Source: Lachnospiraceae bacterium
GTDB taxonomy: Bacteria > Bacillota > Clostridia > Lachnospirales > Lachnospiraceae
Assembly: GCA_028689655.1 (NCBI GenBank)
Contig: JAQVCT010000003.1
Location: 124,001-188,000, forward strand
Direction of reading: 5' to 3'
DNA: 64,000 nucleotides
Shown here: piece by piece, positions 10,059-18,052 of the stretch
Layout of the letters: each line of letters begins with the position of its first letter
How positions within the stretch are numbered: position 1 is the stretch's first letter
Translations under genes and position numbers: made by a program
Notes under the pieces: generated by a model
Database searches by the model: none
The model's input: only the letters and a program-made list of their open reading frames with translations
What the model was told of the DNA's origin: nothing

Positions 10059-11546
10059 TTATGGGGCATACATTGTACCTATTTCCGCTTTCATTTCCCT
10101 GGCTTCCTCTATTTTGTGAGTAGTCATTACGATGGTGCGATTTCTCTGATACTTATGAATCATGTCTATAACGATTCTCCTGTTTTCCTCGTCCAGTCCG
10201 TTAAAAGGCTCGTCCATCAGTAACAGTTCCCGGTCTGACAGCAGACAGCGCAGTATCTCCACTCTTCGCACCATACCACCGGAGAACTGTCCCATTGTCT
10301 TTCTCCCGATTTCGGAGAGTCCTACCTCCCGAAGCAGCCGTTCCCATTCTTTCTCCTCTTTTGGACCGCATATGAGTTCCATATTTCCCAGGGCATCTAA
10401 GCTCTGAATGCAGGTGTTCTCCTGAAAAATCATCCCGACCTTTTGGGGAAGCCCTGTGATACTGCCCGAGTCAAAGGATTCCAGACCTGCAAGAATCCTT
10501 AGAAGTGTGGTTTTTCCTGTGCCGGAGGGATTCATAAAGGCATAGATCTTCCCGGATTCCAGTGTGAAATTTTCTCCCTGCAGGACTAGATTAGAGCCGT
10601 AGGATTTGGTGAGATTTTCTATTATTATGTCCCTGTTCTTTATATTCTGATGTTCACTTCCAATTCTGCTCTTATATTCGTTCTCTGCTTCATTTCCAAT
10701 TCTGTTCTTATATTCGCTCTGTGCTCTATTTCCTATTCTGCTCCTATCTTCGTCCTGCGTTTCACTCTCCCACCCGGTTCTCTGTCCTCTGTTCCACATG
10801 GGAATCCGGAAGGTCAGTCCTCTCGCCAGCATAGAGAGGAATATTTTCTCTACCAAAAAGGACAGGATAATGCAGACCACCGTCCAGGACAGAACCCCTG
10901 CTGTGTCCAGATAGATCTTGGACATGTAGATCCGCTCTCCCACTGACTGCGCCGGCAAACCAATGATCTCTGCCGCCACGCCGGATTTCCATGCCATGCC
11001 CACCGATACCTTGCAGCCGCTCATGAGAAAGGGGCGGAGTGCCGGGCGATAGATGTACCAGGCTCTGTTCCATGCGCTGACGCCATAGACCTTCCCCATC
11101 TCCAACAGTTTCCGGTCTGTGGCATGTAAGCCCTCCAGCACCTGAAAATACAGATTGGGCAGGACGATCAGAAAGGCGACCCATATGGACAGCCTTTCTG
11201 CGCCAAACCAGATCAGCAGGATCACTACAAAGGACGCCACGGGAACGGATTTCACCGCACTCATAAGCGGCTCCAATAACTCCTGCAGCAGAGAGTAGCG
11301 ATACGCCAGAATGCCAAACAGACTCCCCAGGGCAAATGCCCCCAGGAAGCCTGTTATGATTCGAAACAGGGAATGGATTACCGTATTCCAAAAGGGTACT
11401 GTCATACCATCGGAAATAAGGCGCAAAAACACTTCCACCGGCCCCACCAGTAGAATCTCATTTTCCATGATGATCGCTGCTAATTGCCATACGATCAGCC
11501 AAAAAAGTAATATTCCAGCTTTCCTCGCTTTTGTTTTTATCCTCAA
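10059..11546 (-). CDS. fused ABC transporter permease-ATPase (NitT/TauT/SsuBC type)
   Basis: One 495-residue protein holding both membrane and ATPase parts of an importer. Residues 1-250 are an SsuC/TauC-like permease with six hydrophobic segments and an EAA-type loop (LLEMGKVYGVSAWNRAWYIY, about 145-164). Residues 313-495 are an ABC ATPase with Walker A NPSGTGKTT, Q-loop FQENT, signature FSGGM, Walker B LLLMDEPFNGLD and H-loop TTHK. They are joined by a hydrophilic linker of about 50 residues containing three 12-residue repeats. In most relatives these are separate genes. The start is TTG with AGGAG 7 bases upstream. It follows the binding lipoprotein gene by 103 bases. The substrate is unknown. 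Confidence 0.85.
   Translation of the reverse strand: MRIKTKARKAGILLFWLIVWQLAAIIMENEILLVGPVEVFLRLISDGMTVPFWNTVIHSLFRIITGFLGAFALGSLFGILAYRYSLLQELLEPLMSAVKSVPVASFVVILLIWFGAERLSIWVAFLIVLPNLYFQVLEGLHATDRKLLEMGKVYGVSAWNRAWYIYRPALRPFLMSGCKVSVGMAWKSGVAAEIIGLPAQSVGERIYMSKIYLDTAGVLSWTVVCIILSFLVEKIFLSMLARGLTFRIPMWNRGQRTGWESETQDEDRSRIGNRAQSEYKNRIGNEAENEYKSRIGSEHQNIKNRDIIIENLTKSYGSNLVLQGENFTLESGKIYAFMNPSGTGKTTLLRILAGLESFDSGSITGLPQKVGMIFQENTCIQSLDALGNMELICGPKEEKEWERLLREVGLSEIGRKTMGQFSGGMVRRVEILRCLLSDRELLLMDEPFNGLDEENRRIVIDMIHKYQRNRTIVMTTHKIEEAREMKAEIGTMYAP
10658..10765 (-). repeat. 36-bp tandem repeat (3 copies) coding the ABC linker
   Basis: Three imperfect copies with exact 36-base period, starting at 10658, 10694 and 10730. 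In the reading frame of the fused transporter each gives a 12-residue unit related to RIGNxAxxEYKN. They lie precisely between the permease and ATPase domains, where a gene boundary is normally found. Confidence 0.85.
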
Positions 11547-11567
11547 CTACGATCTCCTGTCTGCTGT

Positions 11568-11581
11568 TATTGTATACAATA
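11568..11581. promoter_or_regulatory. 14-bp perfect palindrome upstream of fused ABC gene
   Basis: TATTGTATACAATA is perfectly symmetric and of the form used by GntR-family operators (TTGTATACAA core). It lies in the 103-base gap between the lipoprotein and the fused transporter, 22 bases before the TTG start. It could let the transporter be regulated separately from the lipoprotein. No cognate regulator is adjacent. Confidence 0.4.
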
Positions 11582-11649
11582 TACATTATTCGTAACATTT
11601 TCTGCTGCCCATCTATGTGCGCTCCTGTTTCTGACCTTTACTTTCTCTC

Positions 11650-12765
11650 CTACTTTGTTGTAGAAGGATCGAAATAGAAATCGTCTGCTGGCATTTTTCC
11701 ACCTACGGAAGCAGGATCCTGATCAAAGAGTACCTGTAAATATCCGGAAAGTGCCTGTTGCATCTGTGCCCCATCTATATAGGTAATATTACAGTTTGGA
11801 ATGGCCTTTTTCGCGATCGCTTCCTTGGCAATAATGCCCTGTTCCTCCGTCCAGGCTGCCACTTGATCCACATCTTCACCCACATAGGCTGCCGATGCTT
11901 TATGTTCTTCCATAAAAGCTTTCACTGCCTCAGGTGCTTCCTCCGCAAATGCTTTTCTTACCACGGTGACACCTGTTACCAGCGCACTGCCTGATTCTCC
12001 CTGGATATTTTTCCATTCCTTTGTCATATCGAAGATAACCTGTAATGCCTCATTCTGTGTACATGCTGCTGTCACGAAAGGCTGTGGAAGTAATCCCACT
12101 GCGTTGGTATCCTCTGCCAGAACTGCTGCCACTTCTGTAGCCTCCGACTTATATTCCAGCGTAACGTCTGTCTCTGTCAATCCATTTTCTGATAAAATAT
12201 AGTGCAGTACATAATCCGGTGTGGTACCTTTGCCGGTAAGGTAGATCGTCTTGCCCTTTAAGTCCCCGATGGTACTCATGGAGGTATCTCCTGACACCAT
12301 ATAAAGTACCCCCAGTGTATTAATGTCAATGACCTCTATACCACCCTTGGTCTTATTGTAGAGTACAGATGCCACGTTCGCCGGAACCAGTGCAATATCC
12401 AGATCTCCTGATACCATCTTTGGAAGCAGTTCATCTGCCGCCGTTGCCATGGTAAATTCATATTGATTTTTGGTATTTTCATTTTTCGCACCATCCATGA
12501 GTTTCAATAAACCGATAGAAGTTGCTCCTTTTAGGGAACCCACGCGTACCGTCTCACCTGTGGTTTCCACTGCTGATTCACTTCCCTGCTCTTCTGTCTC
12601 GGACTGTGTTGCTTCCGCTGTATCTTCTGTGGAAGTATTCTCCACCTCTGCGACTGTCTCCTGCTGTGTGGAAGGTGCTTCCTCCGTGGTCTTACTTCCG
12701 CAGCCCACAAGCATCGTGGCTGTCAAAAGCGTACTCATCAATAGTGCCAGATATCTCTTTTTCAT
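11650..12765 (-). CDS. ABC transporter substrate-binding lipoprotein (NitT/TauT type)
   Basis: A 371-residue lipoprotein: signal peptide with lipobox LVGC (Cys about 22), then an acidic Ser/Thr/Glu-rich spacer to about residue 70, then a periplasmic-binding-protein type 2 fold. The motifs VRVGSLKGATSIGLLKLM, GDLDIALVPANVAS and LKGKTIYLTGKGTTPDYVLHYIL are typical of NMT1/SsuA/TauA-like receptors for nitrate, sulfonates, pyrimidine precursors and similar small ligands. It precedes the fused permease-ATPase and is evidently its receptor. The ligand cannot be told from sequence. Confidence 0.85.
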   Translation of the reverse strand: MKKRYLALLMSTLLTATMLVGCGSKTTEEAPSTQQETVAEVENTSTEDTAEATQSETEEQGSESAVETTGETVRVGSLKGATSIGLLKLMDGAKNENTKNQYEFTMATAADELLPKMVSGDLDIALVPANVASVLYNKTKGGIEVIDINTLGVLYMVSGDTSMSTIGDLKGKTIYLTGKGTTPDYVLHYILSENGLTETDVTLEYKSEATEVAAVLAEDTNAVGLLPQPFVTAACTQNEALQVIFDMTKEWKNIQGESGSALVTGVTVVRKAFAEEAPEAVKAFMEEHKASAAYVGEDVDQVAAWTEEQGIIAKEAIAKKAIPNCNITYIDGAQMQQALSGYLQVLFDQDPASVGGKMPADDFYFDPSTTK

Positions 12766-12900
12766 AATCTTCTCCTCTTTTCTTGAATATCAACCAACTT
12801 TAAATAAAGCTCCAGATCGTTCTGTTGTGTTGCTTTCCATGAAGAGTATATCACTGATTCCATTTTTTCTCAATGTGAAAACTTTCACATACACAGATCT

Positions 12901-12933
12901 AAAAAAAGGGACACCGAATTCGGCATCCCTTTT
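12901..12933 (-). terminator. terminator after SASP gene
   Basis: A strong stem, AAAGGGATGCCG paired with CGGTGTCCCTTT around an AATT loop, followed on the minus strand by seven Ts. It lies 15 bases after the SASP stop. Confidence 0.85.
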
Positions 12934-12947
12934 CCAATAAGCTTTCC

Positions 12948-13157
12948 TTATTTCATCTGCTCTTCCTGACGAGCGATCATTCTTCTAACCATTTCTCCAC
13001 CGATAGAACCAGCTTCTTTTGAAGTTAAGTCTCCGTTGTAACCTTCTTTTAAGTTTACACCAAGTTCTGATGCTACCTCTGTTTTGAAACGATCCATAGC
13101 TGCTTTTGCTTCTGGAACTTCTACTCTATTTGCTCTGCTTCCACTATTACTTGACAT
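12948..13157 (-). CDS. alpha/beta-type small acid-soluble spore protein
   Basis: A 69-residue DNA-coating protein of the spore core, protecting DNA from UV and heat. The family signatures are present: the germination-protease site region (KTEVASELGV) and the second block GDLTSKEAGSIGGEMVRRMI. The start at 13157 gives MSSNSGSRANRVEVPEA with GGAGGTG 8 bases upstream; a GTG at 13166 is part of that ribosome site. It is monocistronic, with its own terminator, and marks the host as a spore former or close relative. Expression would be expected in the forespore, but I did not place a sigma-G promoter. Confidence 0.96.
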   Translation of the reverse strand: MSSNSGSRANRVEVPEAKAAMDRFKTEVASELGVNLKEGYNGDLTSKEAGSIGGEMVRRMIARQEEQMK

Positions 13158-13217
13158 AAGATTCACCTCCGTTATTTGTTGTTGGTTTCAGTTCGACACT
13201 GTGTCATTTCTATTTTT

Positions 13218-13266
13218 AAGATAGGTGAGGATCAATTATCATCTGTATGCCTTCGCTCACCTATCT
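13218..13266. repeat. 12-bp perfect inverted repeat between PTS regulator and SASP
   Basis: AAGATAGGTGAG (13218-13229) and its exact complement (13255-13266) enclose 25 bases. It lies upstream of the SASP gene and downstream of the PTS operon. It may be a terminator-like structure, but no long T run follows on the minus strand. The rest of 13158-13430 shows nothing else I can support. Confidence 0.5.
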
Positions 13267-13430
13267 TTTGATTCTGCTGAATCTCCTGATCTGTGTTCTC
13301 CCATCTGAAAGATGTTCGTTTATATCAGCGATATATTGTTCATCACTTATCTTGTTGTTAGTATGAACGGATGTGAAGTTTTTATGTTGGTAATTTTTTC
13401 ATATGAAAAAGCTTTTATATTTTCAAATTT

Positions 13431-14963
13431 TCAAAGATTTGATTCCACGAACAGGAATTCTTCTATATGATGGATGCTTTCCTCGTAGCTCATATGCGCA
13501 ATACTTACCACTGGCTTCTCACACTCCTTGATAGGTACCGTTGTGATGATGAAGTCATATTTACTGTTCATGCACATAGGCAGCAGATAGGAGGTGCACA
13601 CATCTATAATCTCTATCTGATGAAGATTATCCTGCAAATATTCCTTTAATTTATTTTGGATAAGAATACTGAAATTGGACACCAGGAGTACTCTCCTCCT
13701 GGTGGTGATGCGTTCCAGTGAAAATACAAAATGGAGCGTGACGCTAAGCAATTCCCCCAAGTCTGCTTCCACCCCGCCATACTTTATAAATAGATCCGAA
13801 TGTTTCTGCACACAGGTATAGATTTCCTGCTTAGTATCTGACAACTTTGGGAAATTATGCTGTCCTGCACCTGCGCCTTCTTTTAATAAATACAGTGAGC
13901 TTTTAAAATGATAGACCAGTCCGAAGAACAACATCTTGTCATTGGAAAAACCACCGCCGACATCTCCGTCCACAGCTTCTATGAGACGCAGTGCCAACAT
14001 CTCGATATTTTCGGGGACGCTCCGCTTTCCAACTTCCTGTTCCTGAAACGCATTGTAACCCATCAAATGAATACAGATATAGAGGCACTCCGATCTGGGA
14101 AATTTAATATCAAAACTTTTTTCCAGCTTTTTTGCAATGAAGACCGCTGTGCTCATCTCCAGTTGTGGGAAATCATCCTCCGGCGGCAGAAATTCTCTCT
14201 CAATCTTACAGTCATTTTTTAAGCGGAATACACTGATGGTAATATGGGTAGCCAAACTGGAGAAAAATTCGCTCCCCATATAGAAGTCAAACTCTTTCTC
14301 CGCCTCCTCTATGATACTGCAGACCTTGAGAATATTCTCCTCCGGATATACTTCCTCCAGCTTCTTCAGTCGATCTCTGGTCATTCCTCTGGCATATGAG
14401 ACTGGTTCCTCGCTGGCAGGCATGGATGTTGTCTTCTGCTCTCGCAGGTCAAAAAATCCCATAATGGCAGAGCGTCTCGCCACCTCGTCCCCGATGATTC
14501 CTATGCCGCGTCCCTGAGTCTTAAAAAGCCGCAATTTATAGTGGGACAGCCAGTTCTCCACCCATTCAAGATCCGATAGAATCACAAATCTGCTCACATA
14601 GAAATAATCTGCCAGGAACTGAATCGTCAGTTCATCTTTAGAAAATACCAACAGGCGCAAAATCTCCATACGACGATCCATACTTCCCTCACTCAGTGTA
14701 AAATATACACTGCTCAGCAGACTTTCCAGCTTATTTCTTCTACCACTGTCAATGACCAGTCTAATCCCATAGCCCTGCTTTTTCAGTATTTTCACATCGC
14801 CCATATCATGACCCGCAAACCATGCATCTGCTCTGTTCAGATAATTCTGTACAGAACGCTTGGATATATCCAATTTTCGAGATAGTTCTCCCAGCGTCAC
14901 AAAATTATTGTTCTCCAACAGTGCAGATAATATTTTTCTCACATTTTCATCGGAATTCCGCAT
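13431..14963 (-). CDS. PRD-domain transcriptional regulator (LicR/MtlR/BglG-like)
   Basis: A 510-residue regulator with an N-terminal helix-turn-helix (about 10-60, FVTLGELSRKLDISKRSVQNYLNRAD), a second Mga-like HTH region (about 85-165), two PTS regulation domains (about 190-290, with H in LATHITISVFRLKN; about 305-410, with H in GLVYHFKSSLYLLKEG) and a C-terminal EIIB-like domain (about 418-490). The EIIB-like part reads VLLVSNFSIL, with no phosphorylatable Cys at the usual site, and there is no EIIA-like tail. It is the last gene of the PTS operon and probably activates it in response to PTS phosphorylation state. Confidence 0.85.
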   Translation of the reverse strand: MRNSDENVRKILSALLENNNFVTLGELSRKLDISKRSVQNYLNRADAWFAGHDMGDVKILKKQGYGIRLVIDSGRRNKLESLLSSVYFTLSEGSMDRRMEILRLLVFSKDELTIQFLADYFYVSRFVILSDLEWVENWLSHYKLRLFKTQGRGIGIIGDEVARRSAIMGFFDLREQKTTSMPASEEPVSYARGMTRDRLKKLEEVYPEENILKVCSIIEEAEKEFDFYMGSEFFSSLATHITISVFRLKNDCKIEREFLPPEDDFPQLEMSTAVFIAKKLEKSFDIKFPRSECLYICIHLMGYNAFQEQEVGKRSVPENIEMLALRLIEAVDGDVGGGFSNDKMLFFGLVYHFKSSLYLLKEGAGAGQHNFPKLSDTKQEIYTCVQKHSDLFIKYGGVEADLGELLSVTLHFVFSLERITTRRRVLLVSNFSILIQNKLKEYLQDNLHQIEIIDVCTSYLLPMCMNSKYDFIITTVPIKECEKPVVSIAHMSYEESIHHIEEFLFVESNL

Positions 14964-14990
14964 AATCTCGTATTCCTTTCCTGTTGAAAA

Positions 14991-15215
14991 CTAATTTTCC
15001 TGCACGGAAAAATATAATACTTTTCCCCATTCTGTTTCCTTGATTTTCTGTTTTGCAAGAGCTGCTGCCTTTGCAGTACTGTCACCCTGAACATCGAATT
15101 CCAGACCAATTCCCTTTTTCCCTGCAAAGGTAAAGGTTATGCCATCTTTCTCATATCCATCTAATATATGTTTGATTTCCTCATTTTTCAGAGGCGTCTG
15201 TATCGTTATTTTCAT
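14991..15215 (-). CDS. small conserved-looking protein of unknown function in PTS operon
   Basis: A 74-residue soluble, lysine-rich protein of alternating beta/alpha character (MKITIQTPLKNEEIKHILDG..., DSTAKAAALAKQKIKE...). I do not recognise the family. It is likely real because its ATG overlaps the RDD gene stop by four bases (ATGA), it sits in a tight operon, and it is followed 27 bases later by the PRD regulator. It has no signal peptide, membrane helix or cysteines. Confidence 0.65.
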   Translation of the reverse strand: MKITIQTPLKNEEIKHILDGYEKDGITFTFAGKKGIGLEFDVQGDSTAKAAALAKQKIKETEWGKVLYFSVQEN

Positions 15216-15748
15216 CTACTATTTTCCTTCCCGTCAATTGTAACACTTTTTATGCATGTGTCGAATCCTGTTCGACATTCTCCATTGGTGAATATGGTAA
15301 GACAGCAGATCACAAATGGAAATCCCTGGAACAGATAGATAGACAGCATCTTTACAGCACTTCGTACACAGAGAAGTACCCGATGAACCAAGGGATTGCG
15401 GTTTTCATTCTTTGGCACGGTCTGTAATCCAAATATTCTTTTGCCAATGGTAGCTCCCGATAATAAGAGCTGTGTGCACACCTCATAGAGAAATGCAATC
15501 AGTAGTGTAAGTGCAAAGGCATGATTGAACTCAGTGAATACAGCTCTTGTCAATTCCTGATCCTGTCCACCCGCAAGCTCTGCCTCCTTCATCACAGACT
15601 GCACCTTAAAAAAATCCGGTTTCCCTGTGAGATTATATATGATAAATACAAGAACAAGAACAATTGCACTGTCAATCAGAAATGCCACGAACCGTTTTCC
15701 ACGCATTCCCGCTGGTGCACGCTCCGATTCTATTCCTAAAAAGCTCAT
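15212..15748 (-). CDS. RDD family membrane protein
   Basis: A 178-residue membrane protein with hydrophobic segments at about 24-42, 78-100 and 130-150. The RDD family pattern is visible: RFVAFLIDSAIVLV near residue 20 and GATIGKRIFGLQTV near 105. The role of RDD proteins is mostly unknown; some take part in ion or organic-cation movement. It lies 79 bases after the EIIC gene behind a stable hairpin and overlaps the following 74-residue gene. Confidence 0.82.
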   Translation of the reverse strand: MSFLGIESERAPAGMRGKRFVAFLIDSAIVLVLVFIIYNLTGKPDFFKVQSVMKEAELAGGQDQELTRAVFTEFNHAFALTLLIAFLYEVCTQLLLSGATIGKRIFGLQTVPKNENRNPLVHRVLLCVRSAVKMLSIYLFQGFPFVICCLTIFTNGECRTGFDTCIKSVTIDGKENSR

Positions 15749-15774
15749 TTCGCACCTTCCTCTCCTATTACCAA

Positions 15775-15803
15775 TCTAGGGGGAATTCATCATTCCCCCT
15801 AGA
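15775..15803 (-). promoter_or_regulatory. intercistronic hairpin between EIIC and RDD genes
   Basis: A perfect 12-bp stem, TCTAGGGGGAAT and its complement around a 5-base loop, with no following T run. It more likely protects or separates segments of the operon mRNA than terminates it. Confidence 0.6.
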
Positions 15804-15827
15804 ATATTCAGCATCTATGATTGTATG

Positions 15828-17123
15828 CTATGCTGCTTTTTCAGCCAGTTGTTCCTGCTCATAATTTTTCTTATCCCATGCACGTATGAATGGAAGCCAT
15901 ATGAAGAATGCTACCACAAAAGAAATGAGCTGGGCCACTACGCCCATAAAGCTGCCTGTCATGAGAAATCCGCTGATAAATACCGGTGTTGTCCACGGTA
16001 CCATATAGTTGCAAAGCGGAAACAGTCCGATGGCTGTTCCGAAATACTGAATTGTCATGACTACAACAGGTGTTACGATAAATGGAATCATGAGCATCGG
16101 GTTCAGTACGATAGGAAGACCAAAGGTCACAGGCTCATTGATGTTAAATAAGCCAGGTCCAATTCCGATCTTTCCTACTTGTTTTAATAACTTTGACTTT
16201 GCAAATACAAGCATATACACAACTACTGGTAACGTACATCCTGAACCACCGATCCACACACCGTTCTCATAGAATGGCTGTGTCACAATATTGTGTGCAC
16301 CGTTGGCTATATTCTCCTGCAGATTCATAATCCACATAGGCTCGAAGATTGGGAAAATAACAATGGAGGAACCATGCAGACCAAGGGACCACAGAATATG
16401 CTCCACGATACTTCCTAACATGGTACCAATATAGGAAGTACCTGCTGTCTTCAAAGGTGCAGCGATCACGGCTGCAACAAATGCAGGGAAGCTCTCCCAA
16501 GGCGTGATGCCGAACAGAAAACGTACGATTAAAAAGAATAAAATAATGACTACGCCAGGCAATAATGCACTGAACTGTCTGGATACAGATGGTGGTACAG
16601 ATGCCGGAAGCTTGATGGTAAAATTCTTCTGTATCAGTAAGCGGTATATTTCTCCTGCAATCAATGCCACGATCAATGCTGTGAACAGGTACTCCGATGA
16701 GAATGTTCCTGTCAGCCATGCTTCTGCTGTGCCATCTGCTGTCTGCACTTCTGAAACAATATTAATGGTAAAAAATGCAGATAAAGAAATAATACCTGCC
16801 GGTGTACCATCAATGCCATACCCGTTTACCAGTGAACTGCACACGCCAAAGCATGCTACCAGTGCCACGATATTATATGTAGCATTCATAATAACGCCCT
16901 CGAATGCCAGCCAGTTTTCTCCGAATATCTTAGCCATAAAATCCAGATAAGGCTGAAATGGGAATTCCGCAATGATCATTGCAAACGCACCCAGAATCAA
17001 CAGTGGCATAACCATTACGATACCATCACGTAACGCCAACAAATGACGTTCATTTCCAATTCTAGCTGCAATTGGTAAAAATTTTTCCTCAATAAAATTC
17101 GATTTTTCTCCCGATTTTTGCAT
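15828..17123 (-). CDS. PTS EIIC, lactose/cellobiose family (CelB/LicC-like)
   Basis: A 431-residue membrane sugar channel of the PTS Lac family. It has about ten hydrophobic segments, with ALRDGIVMVMPLLILGAFAMI near residue 30, SVVEHILWSLGLHGSSIVIFPIF near 235 and NINEPVTFGLPIVLNPMLMIPF near 327. The NEPVxFGLPIVLNP motif holds the glutamate used in sugar binding in this family. It follows the EIIB gene by 17 bases. A beta-glucoside or N,N'-diacetylchitobiose-like disaccharide is likely, but no 6-phospho-glycosidase gene is in the operon to confirm it. Confidence 0.92.
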   Translation of the reverse strand: MQKSGEKSNFIEEKFLPIAARIGNERHLLALRDGIVMVMPLLILGAFAMIIAEFPFQPYLDFMAKIFGENWLAFEGVIMNATYNIVALVACFGVCSSLVNGYGIDGTPAGIISLSAFFTINIVSEVQTADGTAEAWLTGTFSSEYLFTALIVALIAGEIYRLLIQKNFTIKLPASVPPSVSRQFSALLPGVVIILFFLIVRFLFGITPWESFPAFVAAVIAAPLKTAGTSYIGTMLGSIVEHILWSLGLHGSSIVIFPIFEPMWIMNLQENIANGAHNIVTQPFYENGVWIGGSGCTLPVVVYMLVFAKSKLLKQVGKIGIGPGLFNINEPVTFGLPIVLNPMLMIPFIVTPVVVMTIQYFGTAIGLFPLCNYMVPWTTPVFISGFLMTGSFMGVVAQLISFVVAFFIWLPFIRAWDKKNYEQEQLAEKAA

Positions 17124-17140
17124 ATCGTTCTCCTTCTCTA

Positions 17141-17449
17141 CTATTTTTCCTGATATTTAGACATCGCTTCGTCCAATATCTTCGCTGCATTTAAAAGTGC
17201 ATAATCAGACATATTCATCGCTTCAATCACCTTGACCCTATCACCATACTGTGTCTTGAATTTGGCTAACAAATATCGTACCTGTGGTCCTAACAGCAGA
17301 ATATCTGTACTGTCTGCGTATAGATCCATCTTGTCATAGGCGATTGCTTCGATATCCATCGTAAGATTTCTCTTTCCTGCCTCTTCTTTCAGCTTTTCCA
17401 CCAGCAGACTTGTGGACATACCCATGCTGCATGCAAGTATCATCTTCAT
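17141..17449 (-). CDS. PTS EIIB, lactose/cellobiose family
   Basis: A 102-residue phosphocarrier. The active cysteine is residue 7 in MILACSMGMSTSLLVEKL, the standard P-loop of cellobiose-type EIIB. GPQVRYLLAKFKTQYG near 55 is also family-typical. It passes phosphate from EIIA to the incoming sugar at EIIC. It starts one base after the EIIA stop. Confidence 0.94.
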   Translation of the reverse strand: MKMILACSMGMSTSLLVEKLKEEAGKRNLTMDIEAIAYDKMDLYADSTDILLLGPQVRYLLAKFKTQYGDRVKVIEAMNMSDYALLNAAKILDEAMSKYQEK

Positions 17450-17450
17450 A

Positions 17451-17789
17451 TTAACACTCTCCTTTCTTACTCATCACTTCATATAAATGTACGAATTCTT
17501 CTGCCAGGTCACGCATCATCAGTGCGCCGTTCAAATGATCCTGTGCATGAACCATCAGTAGTGTGACCTCATGTGGATTCCCTGTCATCTCGTCTCTGAT
17601 CAACTGTGTCTGTATCTCATGTGTAGACTGTAATCCATCGGAAGCTCTCTGAATTGCTGACTTTGCCTCCTGGAATTTTCCTTCCTTTGCCAGCATGATT
17701 GCCTCCATGGAATCGCTTTTGGCATCTCCTGCACCTGCAATCAGGGACATGGACAACTCCAGCATATTTGCATTTTCCATAGTACTCAC
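17451..17789 (-). CDS. PTS EIIA, lactose/cellobiose family
   Basis: A 112-residue all-helical EIIA of the LacF/CelC/LicA family, acting as a trimer. The phosphorylated histidine is in LLMVHAQDHLNGALMMRDLA near residue 79. Its start overlaps the HPr gene end by four bases, so HPr and EIIA are translationally coupled. It accepts phosphate from HPr and passes it to EIIB. Confidence 0.94.
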   Translation of the reverse strand: MSTMENANMLELSMSLIAGAGDAKSDSMEAIMLAKEGKFQEAKSAIQRASDGLQSTHEIQTQLIRDEMTGNPHEVTLLMVHAQDHLNGALMMRDLAEEFVHLYEVMSKKGEC

Positions 17790-18052
17790 CTCTCTCCGAA
17801 TTTTTCTGCAAATAATTTTTCCAAAGCCTCTGCTCCTGTGTCCTCGTCTGCTCCTTCTACTTCAACAGTCAATACATCTCCCTGCTTTGCATTCGTCATA
17901 ATGACACCCGTCACAGTTTTTAAGTCATATTTCTGTCCTTCTTTTACCACATGGAAGGAACTTTCATATGCTCCCAGACTACGGTTGATTCTACATGCTA
18001 CGCGGGCATGCAGTCCTAACTCATTCAGGACCTCCAGTTCTTTTACTACCAT
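17786..18052 (-). CDS. HPr-like phosphocarrier with Thr at position 46
   Basis: An 88-residue HPr. His15 and Arg17 of the active site are present in ELGLHARVA, although the usual Pro18 is Val. The regulatory serine site (normally KSIMGVMSL at 45-53) reads KTVTGVIMTNAKQGD, so residue 46 is Thr rather than Ser. PTS phosphotransfer should be intact, while control by HPr kinase/phosphorylase is probably altered. It overlaps EI by 7 bases and EIIA by 4, so it is embedded in a dedicated PTS operon and is probably an extra copy beside a housekeeping ptsH elsewhere. Confidence 0.9.
   Translation of the reverse strand: MVVKELEVLNELGLHARVACRINRSLGAYESSFHVVKEGQKYDLKTVTGVIMTNAKQGDVLTVEVEGADEDTGAEALEKLFAEKFGER

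Noticed and set aside
13386-13413. Terminator for the PTS operon at TTTTTCATATGAAAAA
   Set aside because: The stem is all A/T apart from one G-C pair and no convincing U run follows; too weak to call.
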